From Mesocentrotus franciscanus (taxonomy: Eukaryota > Echinodermata > Echinoidea > Camarodonta > Strongylocentrotidae), in NCBI GenBank assembly GCA_037976565.1, contig CP137668.1, positions 8,678,496-8,742,495 of the forward strand: a stretch of 64,000 bases of DNA, given 5' to 3'. Under the pieces are notes generated by a model. It ran no database searches, was not told the DNA's origin, and was given only the letters and a program-made list of their open reading frames with translations. The translations under genes were made by a program, and so were the position numbers. This document shows positions 56,613-64,000 of this stretch, in pieces; the first letter of the stretch is position 1; each line of letters begins with the position of its first letter.

Positions 56613-57562
56613 ATATGGAAAAGTGGTGTCTTTTGGCCAGTCTCGAACGCATGCTCGCGCGCATGTACTATAACCAATGGGCACAGGCTTTACAAACCGT
56701 TCTTTTGTCAAAGAAATTGGTGTAACTTTGCAATGCTGCAAAATACAAGGCTGGCGCGAGCGGTTTTCTATTGTGTATATTTTTTTCTTGTATTTTCCAG
56801 AATATGAGAAAATAATTTTAAGTATTTGCGTCGGACTAGGCCTCGAAAGAAAGATTTTCAAGTGAATTTTGACACCAACCCTTCCATAGCAATGCACGTA
56901 CTTGCACAATTCGAAGCAGGAAACTAATCGATAACCCCGTGTTTGAGACTCTGTATCCCAGCAACGGATTACCCTACGCATACAGCGTTTTCACTTTCCA
57001 GTCCGGAATTTTCCTCTCTGTCATATATCAAAATCAAGCTGATTGGTCTAGAAAATTCGTCGGAATCCTTGAAAAAGTAAGAAGATTAATCTATTCCATC
57101 CAATCACATTTGGTGACACTCCGAGCTCATTAGCATAGAGAGTCATATCACGCCATGACTAGGACTGAGCATGCACCATTGTCTGACAGGGGGTTTCATT
57201 GCCATTGCTTCATTTGTTTATGTCAGCGATGATTACATTGGCTGTATTGTTGAACAATGATGTTCACATTTAAATAAAAAAGAAGAGATGAGATTATTGA
57301 ACGCTGTTTTATGAGAAAATTCCCAACTCTACCCAATGCATCTTCAGTCCACACATTACAACTATGTGTTATCCCTCTGTACATTGAGCTTAATCTACCT
57401 ATATTCGCTAATGGACTGGTCCGCATACTCGCCTTTGCGTGGCTGTGTGTGCAGTTGGCGCGTAGGGTCATGAATTATTCATGAGACGTACCTGTGCGCG
57501 CTGAGCAAAGAAAGACACGCACAGATCCACTTTAGTGGAATTTCGGCCTGAAACTTTTCCAT

Positions 57563-57740
57563 ATGTATCGCCGAAAAACAGTGTTTATCGCCGATAAACA
57601 GTGTTTATCAAGAGAAACTGTGTTTATCAGTCGATAAACATAGTTTCTCTCGATAAACACTGTTTATCGCTCGATAAACAGTGTTTTTCGACGATAAACA
57701 GTGTTTTTCGGCGATAAACAGTGTTTATCTGATTTATTGG
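57563..57740. repeat. Palindrome array A2, inverted relative to A1
   Basis: About eight units, mostly the central-G form GATAAACAGTGTTTATC, running to CTGATTTATTGGGCAAATGG, the counterpart of the A1 edge. Confidence 0.9.
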
Positions 57741-57793
57741 GCAAATGGCGCGCACTCGTGCTCCAGATCAGAGCCGTATGCACTACTCCGCAC

Positions 57794-58381
57794 GTTAGTC
57801 AGGTGGCTTGGTGAAATTACCGTTACTTAATTGCCTGATAAAATAAAAGCACCATTTTTGGTACAGGGCTTCCTTAAGACCTAGTAAACGATATTAGGCT
57901 AAGAGCCCCCGGCAAAAATGTCAATTTAAGGGTGTGGGGCGGGGGCGTCTTTTTGGAGCCCCCAAAAAATTTTATAACATTGATTTGTTGTTGTACAAAT
58001 GCCATTTTTGGTACAGGGCTTCCTTAGGACCTACTGAACGATATTGGGGTAGGAGCCCCCGGCAAGAATATAATATAAGGATGTCGGGCGGGGGCGCGCC
58101 TCGTAGCACCCAAATAATTTATAAGGTAATATAACATTGATTTGTTCTTGTACAAATGCCATTTTTTGTACAGGGCTTCCTTAGGACCTACAGAACGATA
58201 TGAGGGTAGGAGCCCCCGGCAAGAAAATCATATAAGGGTGTCGGACGGGGGCGTCGCCCCCGCCCCACACCTCTATATAATATTCTTGCCGGGGACTCCT
58301 AGGCCTACCATAATATCGTTCAGTAGTTCCTAAGGAAGCCCTGTACCAAAAATGGTAATTTCACCAAGCCACCTGACTAAC
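57794..58381. mobile_element. Tandem-repeat element with GTTAGTCAGGTGGC ends
   Basis: GTTAGTCAGGTGGCTTGGTG at the left and its complement at the right, extending to AAATTACC, form about 28-bp inverted ends. It holds about three direct units of the 150-bp repeat seen at 32905-33440 (TTTTTGGTACAGGGCTTCC, GGAGCCCCCGGCA). A short inverted unit follows (58255-58350). The surrounding linker is itself inverted around it. Confidence 0.8.
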
Positions 58382-58439
58382 CGAGTAGTGCATACGGCTC
58401 TGATCTGGAGTACGAGTGCGCGCCATTTGCCCAATAAAT

Positions 58440-58645
58440 CAGATAAACACTGTTTATCGGCGATAAACACTGTTTTTCGGCGATAAACATTGTTTATCGA
58501 GAGAAACTGTGTTTATCAGTTGATAAACATAGTTTCTCTCGATAAACAGTGTTTATCGCTTGATAAACAGTGTTTATCGCTCGATAAACAGTGTTTTTCG
58601 ACGATAAACAGTGTTTATCGGCGATAAACAGTGTTTATCTGATTT
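58440..58645. repeat. Palindrome array A3, self-complementary
   Basis: About ten units. The left half is mainly the central-C form and the right half the central-G form, so the whole array can fold on itself. Both edges carry the AATAAATCAGATAAACACTG boundary in inverted orientation. Confidence 0.9.
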
Positions 58646-58720
58646 ATTGGTCAAACGGCGCGCCATAGGCGTCCGTTTCGCCCATCCCTACCTGTATCCA
58701 ATATGTCAGCCAAATAAATG

Positions 58721-59010
58721 CTCACCTAGAGTTCAACTTAGAAATTACGAGTAATGGGTGTTATTTTACACACGGCACTGATTTGAGTAGCCTTTCATTA
58801 TTTGTTTAACACAACAGAAAGAAGGGCTGCTGTAAAGCATCTTTCTATCTGAACAACAGATTATCACCTAGAGTTCAACTTAGAAATTACGAGTTATGGG
58901 TGATATTTTACACACGGCACTGATTTGAGTAGCCTTTCATTATTTGTTTAAGACAACAGAAAGAAGGGCTGCTGTAAAGCATTTTTCTATCTGAACAACA
59001 GATTATTACT
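58721..59010. repeat. 143-bp tandem duplication
   Basis: CACCTAGAGTTCAACTTAGA ... CTGAACAACAGATTAT occurs twice in succession (58724-58866 and 58867-59008). The reference copy at 53510-53650 has it once. Confidence 0.85.
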
Positions 59011-59060
59011 GCTACACTCTGCAGAAATGTATACTGGAGTATGAACATAAGTAGGCCGGG

Positions 59061-59625
59061 CTTCGGAGCTTGTTATCAAACATACAGACATAAGGTCAAA
59101 TATCATGCTTAGTTTTTGAGTTGGTTGCCACTACCACACAAACCATGGACCTAGTAGGCCCATGTACAAACTAAGCACACCATAGCGAACACCCCTAAAT
59201 CGGAGGGGGCGTCCCCCAAAACGGCTCTTTTGACGAAAAATAGTATTTTGTAAGTAATTTTTCAAGGATACCTTTGAGCCGTATGAAAGAATATTAATTT
59301 ATCTACATTTTTATATCAATTTTGATTGAATTGAGGTTAATCAACATCGCAGTTTCAAGAGAAAAAACATTATGTTGTGTGTGATTTTTTTCAAAAAATT
59401 GAATTTTGTAAAAGAAAATTCTTCATATATCAAAATCAGAGTAATGCCTTTTTTCGTTACTTTCGAGGAATTTGCCCATGTACAAGGACAATATCTTGTG
59501 AAAAGGAGAGGCTTGTATCTCTTTTTAGTGAAAGGTTATAGCAACCCAAAGTTAGTGATTTGATTTAATTATTGTATGTATGTGTATTAGTGTATTGAGG
59601 ACCTGGTTTTAAGTAAAACCTCAAA
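59061..59625. other. Unassigned sequence
   Basis: No gene or repeat recognised. Confidence 0.4.
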
Positions 59626-59870
59626 TCACCATGGGTTTTGTGTGATATGATGGATAACTAAATTACCTTCAAGTTGATATCAATTTCATTGGGTTATGTA
59701 GTGTGTAAAATACATATTTAGAGCCGAAAAGGTGTTTTTTGTCGATATCCCCCCCCCTAATTTTGGCCAGTATCTCGGTATATTAACTGGGCGATAGTGA
59801 TTGGACATTTAGTAATGCAGAAAGTTCAAAGGATTAGGAGTACTGAGTGCAATTGATAAGTAAAGTATCA
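59626..59870 (+). repeat. Left arm of a widely spaced inverted repeat
   Basis: From ATCACCATGGGTTT to AATTGATAAGTA. It is complementary to 62619-62856 with scattered differences. The arms enclose 2.75 kb. Confidence 0.8.
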
Positions 59871-61360
59871 GAAAATTGTCAGAATGTCCATAAGACTGAC
59901 ATGCCGGTCTTGAGAATTCTCAAGTAATTTTTCAGAAGATCATACAGAATGCCCGAGTGTTTATGTGGTGTAATTCTTTTCAATACATGTGGATATCAAG
60001 TCTGAGCCAAATATGTGTTTTCTTTTTCATTATTGAAGAAAAAACATATCGGAACAAATAGCATTTTACGTATCAGAATTGCTCCTGAAGACTGATTTCC
60101 ATGGTTTTCCACCTTTAATTTTTTTTTTTTAAAGTTTCGTTAATATAGCTGATACATTTCTTCTTTCAAAAAAAAATTTAAAATATTTGCTAAGTTGGTA
60201 GAAAAATGTTCTTATCTTAAGACCATCAGAATACAGTTTATTGCATTGATAATTATTTGTTTTAAAAATATACAAGTATATACAAAAAGCAATGTGTATA
60301 TAGATTTTCTTAATAAGAAATGGTTTTATTAAAATAGTGAAAAGGGTCTTACTATCAAATGTGATAAGGGCTTTACTGTGATAACTAGGATATGGAATTA
60401 TGGATCTAGTATTCCATGCGTCATGAATCTGTCTGGTTGCAATAAACATCGGTCCAAGGCGCACAACAGGGGTGCCAATATTACCAAAATTGATATTCCA
60501 AACCAAATTCCAGTACTTCTATTGCCCCTGTATAGAGTTTAAATGACAACAATAAACAACCCACAATGGTTGTTTTTGCAATTTGTCTTGCAAACGCAGC
60601 ATGTAATCTCAAAGACAACAAATGTCATACTGGCAATTTGTCAACCCAGTTGGGGCTGGCCTGTTGTTATACCAATGTGTTCATTAATTACTCTTAAAAT
60701 GAAAGAAGGTTAAAACTTAGTGTATTGCTCCGAAGGGTTGGGCGTGGGAAATGAATTTTTCATTTTCATTTCTGAATTTTTCCCGCACGGGAATCACTCA
60801 GGCCTTCTTGTGGTCGGCTGAAAAGGAGGGGTTCCTAGACCAATGTATTACCCCTCGATTTTTTTAATGTACTTCATTATTTCATCTTCTTTCTCTCAGA
60901 GGGGGACCGCGGCCGTTTTGTTCACCTTGGATTCGCCTAAGCAGAAAGTGGAGTCATTTTGAAAATGCCTTAACTCGCCTTTCTTTCTAAATGTGGACAA
61001 CTTCCGATCACACTAGCACAACTTCACTATAAAGTTGTTCTATATAATTATCTTTGGATGCCATTTCAATGAGGTAAAATCAAATTTAAAGAAATGATGG
61101 CTATCCACTAGGTCCTAAAGCAATTAGAACTAGGCTATTACAGCTTTGTTGAAAGATCAAAGAACCAAATAACAACAGGACTACAACATCTAGACAGGCC
61201 TCTATATTTCTTCTACATCATGTCTTTGACACAAAACTCATTTTATGTTTCTAGGGGCGGACTGGGACTGAAAAATGGTTTTGAAAGTTTCATGCGACCA
61301 GCCCACTCAATATATAGATGCATATATCAAGTTGCCCTCAGACCACAACTCGACTGGACC
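59871..61360. other. Interior of the inverted repeat, nothing recognised
   Basis: Mostly AT-rich, with one GC-richer patch near 60780-60960. A 125-residue minus-strand open frame at 60129-60506 has no recognised motif. Confidence 0.35.
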
Positions 61361-61364
61361 TTGA

Positions 61365-61510
61365 TCGATCCGGCCAAATATAAAAGAGCTGCTCGTGGGA
61401 GAAACTCCCCTCGCTAGCGTGTAAATAAATAATACGCGATCCGGCCAAATATAAAAGAGCTGCTCGTGGGGGAAACTCCCCAAACTCCCCACGGCCAATC
61501 TGCACCTGGA
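61365..61510. repeat. 73-bp tandem duplication
   Basis: CGATCCGGCCAAATATAAAA ... GGGA/GAAACTCCCC occurs at 61367 and again at 61438. Confidence 0.8.
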
Positions 61511-62618
61511 TGTTTCCTTAGAATACGTGTATCTTTTTTTCCTACCGAAAATGTCAGGTGTTGTCAATTGGAGCCCCTCGGGTCCCCTCGTAAAAAGTAA
61601 TTGCATAGATGTCGATTGAGAGAGAGAGAAAAGAGAAGGAAATGAGGGGTTGACACCACGTCAATTCAAAAGTTTGATAAACATTTTATCCTAGCATTTA
61701 ACGAAAAACCTTCAAAAATGAAATGAGCGATCCCCCTTTTTTCTTACTGAATATTCTTTAATCTGGTCAGGAAAATCAAATTCTAGGGATTTGTTTGTAT
61801 GAATTACTTTGTCATTTTCTAATTTACATAAATTCAGTCTTTATCTTTTGTTAAAAAAAACAAACAAACAATTGTGTGCATCATACCTGGTGGTTCAAAT
61901 CTCAAACACTCACCCCATACCGATTTCAATAATAAGCAGTGTCTTCATGTCTTACGCCTTAATTTCTTTCATAATACCAGTTTCCATGATAAACATATCT
62001 TGGTAGTTTTTAATCTCAATTTTCTTTCAAATTTGGGTGGCGGGGGGGAGGTGACTCAATCTTAAACACATCGAGGATGTGCCCTTTTTATTTCTTGCAA
62101 AAACTTATGTTATTCAAGCATAGTACACTTTAGCAAATATAGGGACTTAATAACTCCAAGATTTCTTCCACACTTACCCCCAAAACACATGCATATTCTG
62201 CATTTATCCATCATTTTCTTCAAAATTAAGCAATTCTTTGCATTATAATCACGTTTCGATTGTTAAAAATCTCAGACTATTGAAGATGTGGGAAAGGACT
62301 CTTTCCCCAACCTACATGTATTTTTTAATATATCCAACCTTTTTTTTTCAAAAGGGATAATATTGTGCATCATTACCCATCTGGAAAAAAGGGACTTACG
62401 ACTGTCAGTACCCTGGTTGCTTCCAAGTATACACATGTTTTTTTTAGTAGTCAGGCAAAATAAACCATCAAACCAAACCAAACCGTTCACTGTCTTTTAT
62501 TCATGTTGATGCGCTAACTTGTCTTGGTCATGGGCAAGATTATGACAAGCGGTTGGATGAGACGGGGGTGGGGGAGCAACTGTCCATGCCCACATTTCCT
62601 GAAAAATCACAGAAGAAG
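61511..62618. other. Unassigned sequence
   Basis: Short (GA)n tract at 61618-61634 and T-rich runs. No gene recognised. Confidence 0.4.
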
Positions 62619-62856
62619 TACTTATCTATTGCACTCAACACTCCTAATCCTTTGAACTTTCTGCACTACTAAATGACCAATCACTATCGTCCAGTTAATA
62701 TACCGAGATACTGGCCAAAATTAGGGGAAAAAATTATCCGCAAAAAGCACCTTTTCGGCTCAAAATTTATATTTTACACATTACATAACTCAATGAAATT
62801 GATACCAACATGAAGGTATTCTAATTATCCATCATTTGACACCAAACCCATGGTGA
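62619..62856 (-). repeat. Right arm of the widely spaced inverted repeat
   Basis: Complement of 59626-59870, including GGATTAGGAGT, CCAATCACTATCG and CCATCATTTGACAC blocks. Confidence 0.8.
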
Positions 62857-62859
62857 TCG

Positions 62860-63212
62860 CCATTGGGTCAAACTGTTTAAACTGTTACCCGATTTAAAAA
62901 GACGTTATCTTGCACTGCTTTTTATAGTCTCCAATGTGTTAGTAGATGCCAGGAAAACATCACTTACGAGGGTTCAAAATAGCCGGGAAAAAAAAAATCG
63001 CGAGGCCGCTACGCGGCTCGTGGACGATGCTCCGCATCGTCATTGGGTCAAACTGTTTAAACTGTTACTTGATTTAAAAAGACGTCATCTTGCACTGCAT
63101 TTTATAGTCTCCATTAACTTAGTAGATGCCAAGAAAACATCACTTATATATACGGGGGTTCAAAGTAGCACCCCCAAAAAAATTGCCTCGCCCCTTCGCG
63201 GCTCGTGGACGA
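62860..63212. repeat. 175-bp tandem duplication
   Basis: Two copies of a unit starting CATTGGGTCAAACTGTTTAA, containing ATCTTGCACTGC and AAAACATCACTTA, and ending GCGGCTCGTGGACGATG. It sits just outside the right arm of the inverted repeat. Confidence 0.85.
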
Positions 63213-63284
63213 TGATTTCCTCAAAATTGGACCAAAAAAAAAAAAGCTCTTACCCCCTGCTTATTCACCGGCTGGCCGATTCGC

Positions 63285-63342
63285 CGCTAAATATTTTCTC
63301 ACGAATTGGGCCCCCCTCCTGCCGCCGGCTGGATCCGCCCCT
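63285..63342. repeat. Right end of a GGATCC-type hAT-like element
   Basis: It shares 'GATTCGCCGCTAAAT', 'TTTTCTCACGAATTGGGCCC' and CCGGCTGGATCCGCCCCTG with 51024-51082. No left end was found nearby. Confidence 0.6.
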
Positions 63343-63454
63343 GGTGATTAGAGGTTTTACTTTAAAGTTATCTTTAAAATTCGATTTAAACACACCACAC
63401 ACGACCCCAATACACTAGTACACGTTTTTGTGGAAATCAAATTAATAAATTTTT

Positions 63455-64000
63455 GTTTTGTTTTTGTTTTAATTGTTTCACATTTCACAAAATAACAGTT
63501 TACATATATATTATTAAAGGTCAGCAAGATAAAGCATATATGACAAAAAACAACGATGGCAGTAAATAATCAATAACGTGAAATATGAGGAACCTATTAA
63601 AAAGCAATGCTTGTATAATATAGGTTCCCATATACCAATGATTGTATAAACAATTCTAGTGCAATGAAGGGAGACGAATCCGGGAAATATAATTGATACA
63701 CAATGAATACAAGTATGAGGTTACATAATAGTCATAATAGTCATAATAGTCATAATAGTCATAATAGTCACTCGAGCGAGGCGAAATAAGAAAGAAAAAA
63801 GTCACAAATAAAGAATTAAAAAATAGCGATAATTTGCCTTATGCGTATGATTTCAAGAGGAAGTCTTTGAGTTTACGCTTGAATGAATAAAGCGAGGGTG
63901 ATTGAATTAACGCAGCGTCCAAACTGTTCCAATGAAGGTCCTGTATTGGTTATTGTTTTAAGGGCAAGAACGGTGCGTACGGGGGATAGATGAAAATTGC
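63455..64000 (-). mobile_element. 3' end of an L2/CR1-like LINE, continuing past the window
   Basis: On the minus strand the last coding part lies at about 63845-63935. Its residues include SLDAALIQSPSLYSF and KRKLKDFLLKS, the usual 'SLP..I..S.SL.SFK.KLK..L' ending of L2/CR1 reverse transcriptases. A 3' UTR follows with a 10-bp minisatellite (63726-63769, five TCATAATAGT units). The A-rich end near 63455 matches 46409-46525. Confidence 0.65.

Larger units (their letters stand above)
56389..58668. mobile_element. Nested inverted-repeat complex with palindrome arrays
   Basis: The outer ends TATGGCGCGCCGTTTGACC and GGTCAAACGGCGCGCCATA are perfect complements, and are followed on both sides by AATAAATCAGATAAACACTG or its complement. 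Inside are array A1 (56408-56612), a unique 0.95-kb segment, inverted array A2 (57563-57740), a linker, a tandem-repeat element (57794-58381), the linker inverted, and array A3 (58440-58645). A2 plus linker and linker plus the left half of A3 form a second palindrome around the central element. No reading frame is recognised. Confidence 0.75.

Noticed and set aside
56408..58645. CRISPR-like array
   Set aside because: Short palindromic repeats at regular spacing, but spacers are 3-5 bp and repeated, arrays are inverted copies, and the DNA is eukaryotic.

Overview
This is eukaryotic, intron-rich, AT-rich DNA dominated by transposable elements. The style of the repeats (TTAA-flanked palindromic MITEs, GGATCC-tipped hAT-like elements, a BEL/Pao LTR retrotransposon, L2/CR1-like LINE debris) suggests a marine invertebrate, most likely a deuterostome such as an echinoderm. 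That placement is an inference, not a proof.

Only one host gene is recognised. Positions 484-15358 (+) hold the last seven coding exons of a nicotinate phosphoribosyltransferase (NAPRT, Preiss-Handler NAD synthesis). All splice sites are GT/AG, the phases chain correctly and the stop is at 15356-15358. The 5' part of the gene lies upstream of the window. Its introns hold at least eight repeat insertions, including two elements with CAGAGATGCCAAC ends and 6-bp target duplications, a 304-bp hairpin MITE, and a 1.9-kb element filled with a dimeric tandem repeat.

From 16341 to 24349 lies one roughly 8-kb TTAA-flanked element with inverted ends and large internal direct repeats. After an AT-rich stretch (24.4-26.3 kb) comes a hAT-like element with a perfect 8-bp target duplication (26714-28072), a SINE with a trinucleotide tail (28.3-28.87 kb), and a 0.9-kb tandem duplication whose second copy carries two palindromic MITEs that are absent from the first (29.1-31.56 kb). 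Next come a second hAT-like element with a nested MITE (31983-32799), a tandem-repeat element (32.9-33.44 kb), and a decayed L2/CR1-like LINE split by another insertion (34.2-37.07 kb).

37122-45699 is a complete BEL/Pao retrotransposon. It has 886-bp LTRs that I read as identical, TG...CA ends and a perfect 5-bp target duplication. The gag-protease-RT frame is long and open. The N-terminus of gag and the RNase H-integrase-C-terminal region are broken by nine frame changes.

The last third (46-64 kb) is almost wholly non-coding repeat. It has MITEs, minisatellites and short tandem duplications. Between 55.66 and 58.67 kb lies a stack of nested inverted repeats with three arrays of a 17-bp palindrome (GATAAACA-C/G-TGTTTATC). 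A related segment at 53.3-53.7 kb lacks this stack and serves as an empty-site reference. The far right end carries the 3' end of a minus-strand L2/CR1-like LINE.

Recurrent theme: many of the non-autonomous DNA elements here carry short tandem repeats between inverted ends, so the window shows several stages of satellite formation inside transposons. All calls were made by eye. Superfamily names rest on end sequences and target-site duplications, not on database searches.
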